From Cryobacterium sinapicolor (lineage in GTDB: Bacteria > Actinomycetota > Actinomycetes > Actinomycetales > Microbacteriaceae): a DNA stretch of 64,000 nt. Position 1 is the stretch's first letter. Each line of letters starts with the position of its first letter. The stretch covers positions 52,746-116,745 of the forward strand of contig NZ_SOGQ01000055.1 of NCBI RefSeq assembly GCF_004403465.1. The letters run 5' to 3'. Positions 17,766 to 25,081 of this stretch are shown here, one piece after another. The translations under genes and the position numbers were made by a program. The notes beneath the pieces were generated by a model that worked only from the letters and a program-made list of their open reading frames with translations, did not search any database and was not told the origin of the DNA.

Positions 17766-18937
17766 CCGGAGCACCTGTGCCTGATTCCACCGAGCCCACC
17801 ATTGAGCCCGCCACGAAGCCCACTACCACCGAGCCCGCCACCACCGAGCCCACCACCACTGAGCCCAGCACCACCGTGATCACGGTCGCGGGCGTCGACA
17901 GCTACCCCGTGCTGATCGGGCGCGGCCTCGTCGACGACGTCGTCGAACAGCTCGGCCCGACGGTGGCGAAGGTGCTCATCGTGCACACGTCCCACCTGGG
18001 GGCCCGCGCCGTCGCCCTGCGTGAAAGCCTGCTGGGCAGATTCGAGGTGCTGATCGCCGAGGTGCCCGACGCCGAGGCCGCGAAGCGCGTCGAGGTGGCC
18101 GCGTTCTGCTGGCAGGTCATGGGCCAGGCCGACTTCAGCCGCACGGATGCCGTGATCGGCTTCGGCGGCGGCGCCGTCACCGACCTGGCGGGCTTCGTCG
18201 CAGCAACCTGGCTCCGCGGGGTGCGACTCGTGCAGATCCCGACCAGCGTGCTCGGCATGGTGGACGCGGCCGTCGGCGGCAAGAACGGCATGAATACCGC
18301 CGAGGGCAAGAACCTCGTCGGAACCTTCTACGCGCCCGCCGCCGTCATCTGCGACCTGGACGTGCTCGACGACCTGCCGCGTAACGAGATCCTGGCCGGC
18401 TTCGCCGAGATCGTGAAGGCGGGCTTCATCCAGCTGCCCGAGATCCTCGACATCGTCGAAGCGGATGTCGCGGCCGTCACCGACCCGCACACCCCGCAGT
18501 TCCGGCGCGTGCTCGAACTCGCGATCGGGATGAAGGCCCGGGTCGTCGGGGAGGACTTCAAGGAGTCCGGCCTGCGCGAGATCCTGAACTACGGGCACAC
18601 CCTCGGCCACGCGGTCGAGCACGCCGAACGCTACGGCTGGCGCCACGGGGCCGCCGTCGCCGTCGGCATGATGTTCGCGGCCGAGGTCGCCCGGCTGAGC
18701 GGCCGGCTCTCGGATGAGGCCGTCGACCGGCACCGCAGCATCCTCGAATCGCTTACCCTGCCGACCACCTATCCGGTCGGCCGCTGGAGCACCCTGCTCG
18801 CCACGATGCAGCGCGACAAGAAGACCCGCAGCGGCATGCTGCGGTTCATCGTGCTCGACGATATCGGTAAGCCGACGGTGCTCGAAGGACCGGACTCGTC
18901 GTTGCTTTTCGCCGCCTATCAGGAGATCGGCTCCTAA
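17762..18937 (+). CDS. aroB: 3-Dehydroquinate synthase with N-terminal Thr-Glu-Pro repeat tail
   Basis: NAD- and metal-dependent cyclisation of DAHP to 3-dehydroquinate. The 391-residue protein shows FGGGAVTDLAGFVAATWLRGV, the QIPTSVLGMVDAAVGGKNGMN segment, and NYGHTLGHAVEH with metal-ligand His residues. The ATG at 17762 overlaps the aroK stop; an ATG at 17744 is in frame but has no ribosome binding site. Residues about 9-37 form a low-complexity stretch of TTEP-like repeats ahead of the catalytic fold (VITVAGVDSYPVLIGRGL). That tail is unusual for a cytoplasmic enzyme and is probably disordered. Confidence 0.95.
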   Translation: MTGAPVPDSTEPTIEPATKPTTTEPATTEPTTTEPSTTVITVAGVDSYPVLIGRGLVDDVVEQLGPTVAKVLIVHTSHLGARAVALRESLLGRFEVLIAEVPDAEAAKRVEVAAFCWQVMGQADFSRTDAVIGFGGGAVTDLAGFVAATWLRGVRLVQIPTSVLGMVDAAVGGKNGMNTAEGKNLVGTFYAPAAVICDLDVLDDLPRNEILAGFAEIVKAGFIQLPEILDIVEADVAAVTDPHTPQFRRVLELAIGMKARVVGEDFKESGLREILNYGHTLGHAVEHAERYGWRHGAAVAVGMMFAAEVARLSGRLSDEAVDRHRSILESLTLPTTYPVGRWSTLLATMQRDKKTRSGMLRFIVLDDIGKPTVLEGPDSSLLFAAYQEIGS

Positions 18938-18961
18938 CCGATCGCGCCGCAGCGGGGGGCT

Positions 18962-18967
18962 TAGGCT
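18962..18967 (+). promoter_or_regulatory. Candidate -10 box for the GAF-regulator remnant
   Basis: TAGGCT at 18962-18967, about 54 bases before the start codon of the downstream gene, fits the actinobacterial TANNNT -10 pattern. No clear -35 box is seen. Confidence 0.3.
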
Positions 18968-19020
18968 GATCCCCAGGCCGGGCACCCGGTCGCCCCTGAC
19001 CAGAGCTGTTCGGAGGTTTC

Positions 19021-20009
19021 ATGACGAGTCCGTGGATCGTCCGGTCGGCCGGTGATACCGGGAGTGGCTCCTTCGCGAACCTGGCGGCTGCCCACGAGGC
19101 CGCCGTCACGGAACGCTTCATCGGTCCGGGCGTGCGCAAACTGGTGCAGGAGTCCTGGCAACGGTCGCTCTCTCTCAGCCTCGATCCGCTTCGGCTCGCC
19201 CCGGAACACGAACTCAGCTCCGACGAGTTGCGCGAGTTGCGCGACCGGCATCCGCTGGCCGCCGTGCTCCCCGTGGTGCATAACCTGCTCATCCGGCATG
19301 CCTTCCGCTCCGGCCTGATCGTGGCCATCGGTGACGAGTTCGGCCGCCTGCTCTGGATCGACGGTGACCGAAGCGTGCGGAGCAAGGCGGAGGGGATGCT
19401 GTTCGTCGAGGGGTCGGACTGGTCCGAGCGTCGGGTCGGCACGAGCGCGCCAGGCACGGCACTGGCCCTCGACCACGGAATCCAGATTCAGCGAGCCGAG
19501 CATTTCAACCAGCTGGCACATCCGTGGAGCTGCACGGCCGTGCCCATCCACGACCCGCATTCCGGCTCCATCCTCGGCGTCATCGACATCACCGGCGGCG
19601 ACGAGGCCGTGGCCCCGCAGACCCTCCCGCTCGTGGAGGCGGCCGTCGCGGCCCTGGAGGCGGAGCTGCGCATCCAGCGGCTGAGCGCCGCCTCTACTCC
19701 GCCCACGGTGGCCCGATTCTTCGGATCGGCGCCGCAGACCACTTTGGTGCGGTCGTCGCCGGCCCGGTTGGAGGTGCTCGGCCGAGACCACGGCCAGCTC
19801 GACTACGCCGACGGCCCGGTCGAGATCAGCCCCCGGCACGCCGAGATCCTCGCCCTGCTGGCGTGGAACCGGGCGGGCTCTCCGCCGACCGTTTGTCGCT
19901 GCTGCTCACCGACCAGGCCAACGCGGTCGACGGCCGAGCTGCAGCCCGACGGCTCCGCGACCGGTGCCCGCAATTTCCCGCAACGTTGAAGCAACGTTCT
20001 CCTTCTTAG
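19021..20009 (+). pseudogene. GAF-domain transcriptional regulator, frameshifted and truncated
   Basis: Remnant of a GAF-sensor regulator of the type usually placed next to an aldehyde dehydrogenase. Frame 1 from the ATG at 19021 (GGAGG nearby) encodes a good GAF region, including FVEGSDWSERRVGTSAPGTALALDHGIQIQRAEHF. It continues into ISPRHAEILALLAWNRAG. At about 19876 homology moves to another frame, which reads GLSADRLSLLLTDQANAV, the expected start of the DNA-binding domain. That is consistent with loss of one base. The shifted frame ends at 20009, inside what looks like the next promoter, so the last part of the domain is also missing. The unshifted frame ends at 19989 in an unrelated tail. 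An assembly error could produce the shift, but not the truncation. Confidence 0.72.
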
Positions 20010-20012
20010 GCT
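19980..20012 (+). promoter_or_regulatory. Direct-repeat operator and -10 box before the aldehyde dehydrogenase remnant
   Basis: GCAACGTTG (19980-19988) and GCAACGTT (19991-19998) are direct repeats 11 bases apart, about one helical turn, each with a palindromic AACGTT core. TAGGCT at 20007-20012 could be the -10 box. The layout fits an activator site for the neighbouring regulator; binding is inference. Confidence 0.4.
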
Positions 20013-20070
20013 CAAGGCCAGGTCCGCGTCCCGCGGTTCCACCCGACAACGTCGTCGACGAGGAGACATC

Positions 20071-20658
20071 ATGACCGTCTATTCCAACCCCGGAACACCG
20101 GGCGACCTAGTGACCTTCATACCCCGCGACGAGAACTGGATCGGCGGCGAGTGGGTCAAGTCCGTCAAGGGCCAGTACTTCGAGGACATCTCGCCCGTCA
20201 ACGGAAAGCCGTTCGCCGAGGTGGCCCGCGGCACCGCGGAGGACATCGAACTGGCACTCGATGCCGCGCACCGGGCCGCACCGGCGTGGGGGAAGACGTC
20301 ATCGACCGAACGCGCCGCCGTGCTCAACTTGATCGCCGACATCATCGACGCGAACCTCGAACTGCTCAGCGTCGCCGAGACCTGGGAGAACGGCAAGCCG
20401 GACCGCGAAACGCTGAACGCGGACATCCCACTCTGCTCCGACCACTTCCGCTATTTCGCCTCCGCGATCCGGGCCCAGGACGGCGACCACGCCGAACTGG
20501 GCGGGGACATGGTCTCCTACCAGTTCCACGAACCGCTCGGCGTCGTCGGGCAGATCATCCCGTGGAACTTCCCGCTGCTGATGGCCGTCTGGAAGCTGGC
20601 CCCGGCCCTGGCCGCCGGCAACGCGATCGTTCTGAAGCCGGCCGAACAGAGCGCCCCG
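20071..20658 (+). pseudogene. Aldehyde dehydrogenase, 3' two-thirds deleted
   Basis: NAD-dependent aldehyde dehydrogenase fragment. The ATG at 20071 has GAGGAG 8 bases upstream. The N-terminal part is well preserved through the Rossmann motif [23 protein letters not shown] and LKPAEQ at about residue 195. Homology stops there. The catalytic Glu (ELGGK region) and Cys and the last ~310 residues are absent. The frame continues to 20970 as an Arg/Pro/Ser-rich shadow of the downstream gene, without family resemblance, so no functional enzyme can be made. A deletion joining this gene to the sequence upstream of the 20789 gene is the simplest explanation. The neighbouring regulator is also broken. 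Confidence 0.8.
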
Positions 20659-20788
20659 CGGCGTGCGATTCCTGCTGCGCTCCCGACTGATGGAGTCGTT
20701 CGAGTAGCCTCTCCTCCACCGATCCCTCCCGGACACCGCCCTGTGCACGGCGGCCGCAACGGATGCCCGCACGGCCAGTCTGGGTCGC

Positions 20789-21202
20789 ATGACTTCCCCA
20801 CTTCGCGTCGAAGACGCTCCCCCCGTGACCACGACCGTCGAGGCGCGAGAACGCGTGGCCGATCTCATCGGTCACGCGATCAGCCGTCAGCTCTGGTTCA
20901 TCCTGCTCGACGCCCGGGGTCGGCAGATCCCCCTGCTGATTCCCGTCGACGACATCCCGCTCCGTCCTGAACCCGGCGGCGCGGCCGTCTTCGCCGCCGC
21001 GGTCAACCGGCTCCTCTCCGTGCACGGGCCGGGTGGCAGCGTCATCCTCACCCTCGAACGCCCGGGCACCCAGGGGCTGACGGCACCCGACCAGGCCTGG
21101 GCCCGGGAACTCTCCGCCTCCTTCGGCAAGCTGGTGCGCATCACGGGCATGTTCGTCGCCCACGACGAGGGTGTCTGCGAACTCGTGGCGCCGGTCGGGT
21201 GA
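20789..21202 (+). CDS. Conserved hypothetical protein
   Basis: 137 residues, soluble, no signal peptide. The sequence resembles small actinobacterial proteins of unknown function, with core segments such as [58 protein letters not shown] and [11 protein letters not shown]. The alternating strands and helix suggest a compact alpha/beta fold. The ATG at 20789 has no strong ribosome binding site. The gene lies directly after the aldehyde dehydrogenase breakpoint and 92 bases before sixA. Function is unknown. Confidence 0.7.
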   Translation: MTSPLRVEDAPPVTTTVEARERVADLIGHAISRQLWFILLDARGRQIPLLIPVDDIPLRPEPGGAAVFAAAVNRLLSVHGPGGSVILTLERPGTQGLTAPDQAWARELSASFGKLVRITGMFVAHDEGVCELVAPVG

Positions 21203-21294
21203 GCGGTGGCAGACTGGCACGATGATGGACGACTATGAGTGCTTGATCGCCGGTGCCCCGTCGGTCGGCGTTCGGCTGAGCGGGAGGCCGGCGG

Positions 21295-21795
21295 ATGCCT
21301 GAGCGCACCCTGATCCTGTTGCGGCACGCCAAATCGGACTGGTCGGGCGGGCAGGCCGACGTCGACCGCCCGCTGGCGGAACGCGGGGTGCGCCAGGCGC
21401 CGCGCGCCGGGGAGTGGCTGGCCCACAGCGGCTACGCGATCGATCTCGCGGTCGTGTCCCCGGCGGAGCGCGCGCGGGCCACCTGGGACCTCGTCGCGGC
21501 CGAGTTCGACAGCGCCCCGCCGATCCATGTCGACGAAGCCGTCTATGCCGCCTCTGGCGGCGAACTGAAGGGCGTCGTCCGTGCGCTGCCGGACACGGTG
21601 CACGTCGTCGTCCTGGTGGGTCACAATCCAGGACTCGAGGATCTGGCCGGCGATCTCGCCGGCAGACCCGTGCCGCTGCCGACCTCGGCCGTCGCCGTGA
21701 TCGGGTGGGAGGGTCCCTGGTTGCGAGCCGGCCGCACCCCGGCCGCCCTCCTGGCCCAGGGCCGGCCGCCCCAGGGGGAAGTCCCGCCTCCCTAG
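21295..21795 (+). CDS. sixA: SixA-like phosphohistidine phosphatase
   Basis: Histidine phosphatase superfamily member that removes phosphate through a phosphohistidine intermediate. In the 166-residue protein, LILLRHAKSDWS carries the RHG-type motif (as RHA, residues 10-12), followed by RPLAERGVRQAP and SPAERARATW, with the second His in VVLVGHNPGLEDLAG. This is the short SixA-type layout. The Ala in place of the motif Gly is common in this subgroup. GGAGG precedes the ATG. The physiological substrate is unknown. Confidence 0.88.
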   Translation: MPERTLILLRHAKSDWSGGQADVDRPLAERGVRQAPRAGEWLAHSGYAIDLAVVSPAERARATWDLVAAEFDSAPPIHVDEAVYAASGGELKGVVRALPDTVHVVVLVGHNPGLEDLAGDLAGRPVPLPTSAVAVIGWEGPWLRAGRTPAALLAQGRPPQGEVPPP

Positions 21796-21818
21796 CGCAC
21801 CGGGTGTCGCTCCGGCCT

Positions 21819-23057
21819 TCACGCATCCGGAGCCGTTTTCCTGGCCCGTCGGGAGGCCTTCCTGGCGGCGCTCTCTGAGGCCATGAGCGCGCGGGTGGCC
21901 GTGACGTCGCCGAGCAGGGGACGTAACCAGCGCGCGGCCGGATCGGAATCGACGAGGAGCATTCGCATCAGCAGGGTGAGCGGGGTCGCGAGGAGTGCGC
22001 CGATTGGCCCGATGATCGCCGACCAGACCAGCAGGGACACGAAGGTGATCGTCTGGCTGAGGGCGACCGCGTTGCTGACCAGTCGTGATTGGATCGCACC
22101 CTGCACGATGGCGTTGACGAGAGTGTAGACGATTACGACGGCGATAGCCGTCTCCCAACCGCCCTCGAGGAATCCGAAGATGACCGGCGGGATGAGTGCG
22201 ACGAGGTAGCCGAGGTTCGGAATGAAGCTGCCCAGGAACGAGAGCACACCCCAGAGGAACGCTCCCGGCACGCCCAGGAGCACCAGGGCTAGGCTGTTGA
22301 GCGCGCCCTGCACCACGCCGAGCACCGTGGTCGTGACCATGTAGCGGCGCACGTTCGAGCCGTAGGTCCGGAGCGCATCGACCAGGCTCGGTCGGGCCGG
22401 CTCGAGCTCGCGCAGCAGCGTGTGCAGATAGCTGGCATCCATCGCCATCAGCAGCAGCGTGGTGACGATGACCACCAGCGTGCCGGTGAGACCGGCGACG
22501 TTCCCGAGCAGGTTCGTCACGAACGCGGCGATGCGCTCCGGATCGAATCCCGAGACGATCGTCTGCACCTGCTCGGTACCGACGCCGAAATTCGTCAGCA
22601 CGACTCCCAGCGCCGCGGCCATCTCGGCCAGCTCCGTACTGTACTGGTTCAGCAGGGTCGGGAACTGCGCGAGGGCCAGCAGCAGCGCCGCCATGAACCC
22701 GCCGAGAACGAGGAACACCGCGGCGGCGACCGAACCCGTGGCCAGCCCGCGAGGCACACCGCGTCGTTCCAGGGCGTTGCGGAGCGGATGGACGCAGATT
22801 GTGAGGATCAGGGCCAGTAACACGGGGGCCGCAATGGAACGGATGGCGGCCAGGCCGAATGCGACGACCGTCGCGCCGGCCAGGCCGATCAGGATGGCGT
22901 CACCCCGAGGCAGACCCCTGGGCGGGGCCAGGTTCGGGGCGGGGATGACGGTTGCACCGGAGCCGGGGGCGGAGCCGGGGGCCGGAACCGCGCCGACGGT
23001 TCCCAATGACGCTGCGCGGGGAGGCTTTCGTCGTTGCCACCGCATGGGGTTCCCCAT
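21819..23057 (-). CDS. AI-2E family transporter (putative permease)
   Basis: Polytopic membrane protein of the AI-2E/PerM superfamily. The 412-residue protein has about seven to eight hydrophobic segments and a central amphipathic region. The C-terminal family stretch (FLGSFIPNLGYLVALIPPVIFGFL and GPIGALLATPLTLLMRMLLVDSD) is clear. The charged tail ends in a Lys/Arg cluster. I chose the ATG at 23057 (MGNPMRW); ATG at 23045 is also possible. The frame stays open to 23159, but those first residues (MAQNLRRIRQ) are encoded by one arm of an inverted repeat and look accidental. The substrate is unknown; family members include AI-2 exporters and Na+/H+ antiporters. Confidence 0.9.
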   Translation of the reverse strand: MGNPMRWQRRKPPRAASLGTVGAVPAPGSAPGSGATVIPAPNLAPPRGLPRGDAILIGLAGATVVAFGLAAIRSIAAPVLLALILTICVHPLRNALERRGVPRGLATGSVAAAVFLVLGGFMAALLLALAQFPTLLNQYSTELAEMAAALGVVLTNFGVGTEQVQTIVSGFDPERIAAFVTNLLGNVAGLTGTLVVIVTTLLLMAMDASYLHTLLRELEPARPSLVDALRTYGSNVRRYMVTTTVLGVVQGALNSLALVLLGVPGAFLWGVLSFLGSFIPNLGYLVALIPPVIFGFLEGGWETAIAVVIVYTLVNAIVQGAIQSRLVSNAVALSQTITFVSLLVWSAIIGPIGALLATPLTLLMRMLLVDSDPAARWLRPLLGDVTATRALMASESAARKASRRARKTAPDA

Positions 23058-23132
23058 CCTGATCGGGTCATCCGGCTCATCCGGCGGGTTTGCCCCGAAT
23101 GTAGACCCGCGCGGCCCGGCCGGATACGACTG

Positions 23133-23215
23133 ACGAATTCGACGGAGATTTTGAGCCATCCGGCGTGTGCGGACCGATTTCGGGTGCGTACGACCAAAAT
23201 CTCCGTCGAATTCGT
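23133..23215. repeat. 83-bp element with perfect 21-bp inverted arms
   Basis: The left arm at 23133-23153 and right arm at 23195-23215 are exact reverse complements over 21 bp, separated by 41 bases. Each arm also contains the 8-bp palindrome CGAATTCG. The element lies between lepB and the permease gene, both on the minus strand. No U-tract follows on either strand. It could be a palindromic intergenic repeat (REP- or MITE-like) or a bidirectional transcription stop. No transposase or target duplication is seen. Confidence 0.85.
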
Positions 23216-23217
23216 TC

Positions 23218-23300
23218 GGGACTGGGGGAGTGCGGGCAGGGGGAGTGAGGCCGGGATATGGGTGCAGGAACTGGGGGACTGGGCGCGGGGACGGGCAGGG
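23218..23300 (+). other. G-run tract with two G-quadruplex-type motifs
   Basis: Bases 23218-23243 contain four runs of at least three G with loops of 3, 5 and 2 bases. A second tract at 23273-23300 contains five such runs. Both fit the standard G3+N1-7 pattern on the plus strand. The tract lies between the inverted-repeat element and the lepB stop, with no gene in it. Confidence 0.6.
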
Positions 23301-23307
23301 ACGCGGG

Positions 23308-24042
23308 TTACAGGCCGAGCCAGGACCAGTGGCTGAGTGGCCAGTTGATCACGAACGCCCGGCCGACCACATTGTCGACGGGAACGAATCCGTGGCCGGG
23401 CGTGTCCGAGTGCAGCCGGCTGTCGGCCGAGTTGTAGCGGTTGTCACCCTCGACCCAGAGAGACCCTGCGGGCACGGTCACGGAGAAATCGGACTCGGAC
23501 GTGCGGGCGACACCCGGCGGTAACTTGAGGTAGGGCTCGCTGATCGGTTCGCCGTTGACGGTGGTGCGGCCCGAGGGGTCGCAACAGGCCACCTCATCGC
23601 CCGGAAGCCCGATGACGCGTTTGACGAGGTGGTCTCCGGATTCCGAAGCCTCGAGGCCCGCCTGAGCGGAGAGCCACTGGATGCCGTCGGCGACGGGGTT
23701 CCCTGCCTCGAGCGGGGCCGATCCGGCCGGCCCCAGCCACCCGCCGGGGTCGACGAACACGACGATGTCGCCGTGACCGACGTCGACCACGTTTGGGACG
23801 AGCTGGTTGACGATGATGCGATCGTTGATCTGCAGGGTGTTCTGCATCGATCCGGTTGGAATGTAAAACGACCGGACCAGGAATGCCTTGGTCAGGAACG
23901 AAACGACGAGGGCGATCGCGAAGATGACGACCAGGTTGCGGAGCACCCGGCGCCACCGGCGTGTGGAACCGTCGGCGCCGCCCGCGGCGTTGCCGCGTCG
24001 GTCGTCCCGAGGCCGTCGCCCCGCGATCTCGAAATCTGTCAC
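23308..24042 (-). CDS. lepB: Signal peptidase I
   Basis: Serine-lysine protease that removes signal peptides from Sec- and Tat-exported proteins. The 244-residue protein has a basic N-terminus and one membrane helix (about residues 37-55). PTGSMQNTL carries the nucleophile Ser 65, and HLVKRVIGLPGDEV carries the general base Lys 141. The late family motif WVEGDNRYNSADSR is present. The GTG at 24042 follows AGGGGA by 5 bases. Longer in-frame starts run through a tandem repeat upstream and are not convincing. It is not in its frequent rplS-lepB-rnhB setting, which suggests a second copy or a relocated gene. Confidence 0.93.
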   Translation of the reverse strand: MTDFEIAGRRPRDDRRGNAAGGADGSTRRWRRVLRNLVVIFAIALVVSFLTKAFLVRSFYIPTGSMQNTLQINDRIIVNQLVPNVVDVGHGDIVVFVDPGGWLGPAGSAPLEAGNPVADGIQWLSAQAGLEASESGDHLVKRVIGLPGDEVACCDPSGRTTVNGEPISEPYLKLPPGVARTSESDFSVTVPAGSLWVEGDNRYNSADSRLHSDTPGHGFVPVDNVVGRAFVINWPLSHWSWLGL

Positions 24043-24054
24043 TGTGTCCCCTGA

Positions 24055-24076
24055 CGTGATGCGTGATGCGTGATGC
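24055..24076. repeat. 7-bp tandem repeat upstream of lepB
   Basis: Three consecutive copies of a GTGATGC-type 7-mer lie just upstream of lepB on the minus strand. This is simple-sequence DNA of unknown role. Confidence 0.7.
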
Positions 24077-24199
24077 GTGGTGGTGCACTTCGACCGATAC
24101 GGGGCGACTTCAGGGCCTGGGCAGACACAGCAAGGATGCACCCGGCGGCCGATTCCTGCCAGAGCGGAGCAGATCTCACTGGGTCACCGGACTGCGGCC

Positions 24200-24295
24200 T
24201 TCGGCTCTGCCGACAACGAAATCGGCTCTCCGACAACGAACTCGGCTCTGCCGACAACGAACTCGGCTCTGCCGAGAACGAACTCGGCTCCGCCG
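24200..24295. repeat. 21-bp tandem repeat, about 4.6 copies
   Basis: Units begin at 24200, 24221 (20 bp, one base short), 24241, 24262 and 24283 (partial), built on CTCGGCTCTGCCGACAACGA. Copies 3 and 4 differ by one base. The array ends two bases before the ATG of the VOC gene and would encode a repeated ELGSADN peptide if read in that frame. Each unit contains a short inverted segment (CGGCTCTGCCG) that could form small hairpins. Confidence 0.85.
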
Positions 24296-24296
24296 C

Positions 24297-24680
24297 ATGA
24301 TCGGTCGAGTGCTGCACGCCAAAATCCCCATCGACGACTCCACCCGAGCCGGCGCGTTCCATCGCGAGGTGTCCGGCTGGGAGGGCACGCAGTGGGGACC
24401 GTCCGTCCGCCGGACGCTCTCCGGCGACGAACCGGGTCCCGGTGCGGAGGGTGGCGTGACAATTTGCTCCGTGACGCCCGAGGGAGTCGTCAGCTACGTC
24501 GACGACATCGACGAGGCCCTGTCAAGGGTTGTCGAGGCCGGGGGCACGCCGGTGACCGACCGGATGCCCATTCCGACCAGGGGCTGGATGGCCCACCTCC
24601 GCGATTCCGAGGGAGATCTGATCGGCCTGTCCCAGGCGAACACCGCAGCGGGGATGCCCGCAGCCCTGGGCGAGGCCTGA
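24297..24680 (+). CDS. VOC (glyoxalase/bleomycin resistance) family protein
   Basis: 127-residue metal-binding-fold protein of the vicinal oxygen chelate superfamily. It contains the beta-alpha-beta pattern VLHAKIPIDDSTRAGAFHREVSGWE, then SYVDDIDEALSRVVEAGGTPVTDRMPIP and WMAHLRDSEGDLIGLSQ, which is typical of this fold. The reaction is unknown; many members are uncharacterised. The ATG at 24297 directly follows the 21-bp tandem repeat, and no ribosome binding site is visible. The frame is open through the repeat, so initiation may depend on it or lie further upstream. Confidence 0.85.
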   Translation: MIGRVLHAKIPIDDSTRAGAFHREVSGWEGTQWGPSVRRTLSGDEPGPGAEGGVTICSVTPEGVVSYVDDIDEALSRVVEAGGTPVTDRMPIPTRGWMAHLRDSEGDLIGLSQANTAAGMPAALGEA

Positions 24681-24719
24681 GCCGCGGTTGTCACCGCCGC
24701 GGATATCGTCGGCTGGGGC

Positions 24720-24896
24720 TCAGTCCGTGGGGCGGCTGCGCGGGCTGACGTTGGAGCGCAGAGACTCGACCTGCTCCCGGGCCTCGTCTTCCGTGCGGTA
24801 CGCGTCCGGCGACGGAATATTCTGCCCGTTGTCCGCCGAGAAACAGAACCGGTAGCCGCCCGACGGGTCCTGATAGATTTCGAATTTTCCGGCCAT
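24720..24896 (-). CDS. YegP-type DUF1508 protein
   Basis: 58-residue single-unit DUF1508 protein, reading KFEIYQDPSGGYRFCFSADNGQNIPSPDAYRTEDEAREQVESLRSN. The FEIYxDxxGxYRF and NGQ motifs are those of the family, whose members are often two-unit; this one has a single unit. GAGGGTG precedes the ATG at 24896. It converges with the VOC gene, 39 bases apart. Function is unknown. Confidence 0.85.
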   Translation of the reverse strand: MAGKFEIYQDPSGGYRFCFSADNGQNIPSPDAYRTEDEAREQVESLRSNVSPRSRPTD

Positions 24897-25081
24897 GTCA
24901 CACCCTCGTCCTTGGCCTGGTACCGGCCAAACAACCGGCCTCGTCACCCTACCGCCACGGATCCGAGTCGGATAGGGGGGCCGCGGTGAGCGGCAGCCCG
25001 ATCTCGCTGGGCACGGGTCCCGCACAGACTTCGCGGCTTATGATTGACAAAGATCTACGACCCGATGGGAACCCTTTTCGC

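Noticed and set aside
20071..20970. A new 299-residue fusion of an aldehyde dehydrogenase N-terminus to an Arg-rich domain
   Set aside because: The second part is the out-of-frame shadow of the gene at 20789-21202 and its upstream region, so it is a deletion artefact and not a designed fusion.
23058..23159. N-terminal extension of the permease to an ATG at 23159
   Set aside because: The first ten residues are encoded by one arm of the 21-bp inverted repeat, there is no ribosome binding site, and the conserved region begins later.
23133..23215. Insertion sequence or mobile element with transposase
   Set aside because: Only an 83-bp palindromic element is present; it encodes nothing and no target-site duplication could be identified.
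24200..24295. CRISPR array
   Set aside because: The repeat units are contiguous 20-21-bp copies without unique spacers, and no cas genes are present.
24043..24296. Small protein-coding gene in the lepB-VOC gap
   Set aside because: Open frames there consist mostly of the 7-bp and 21-bp repeats, with no start context or conserved sequence.
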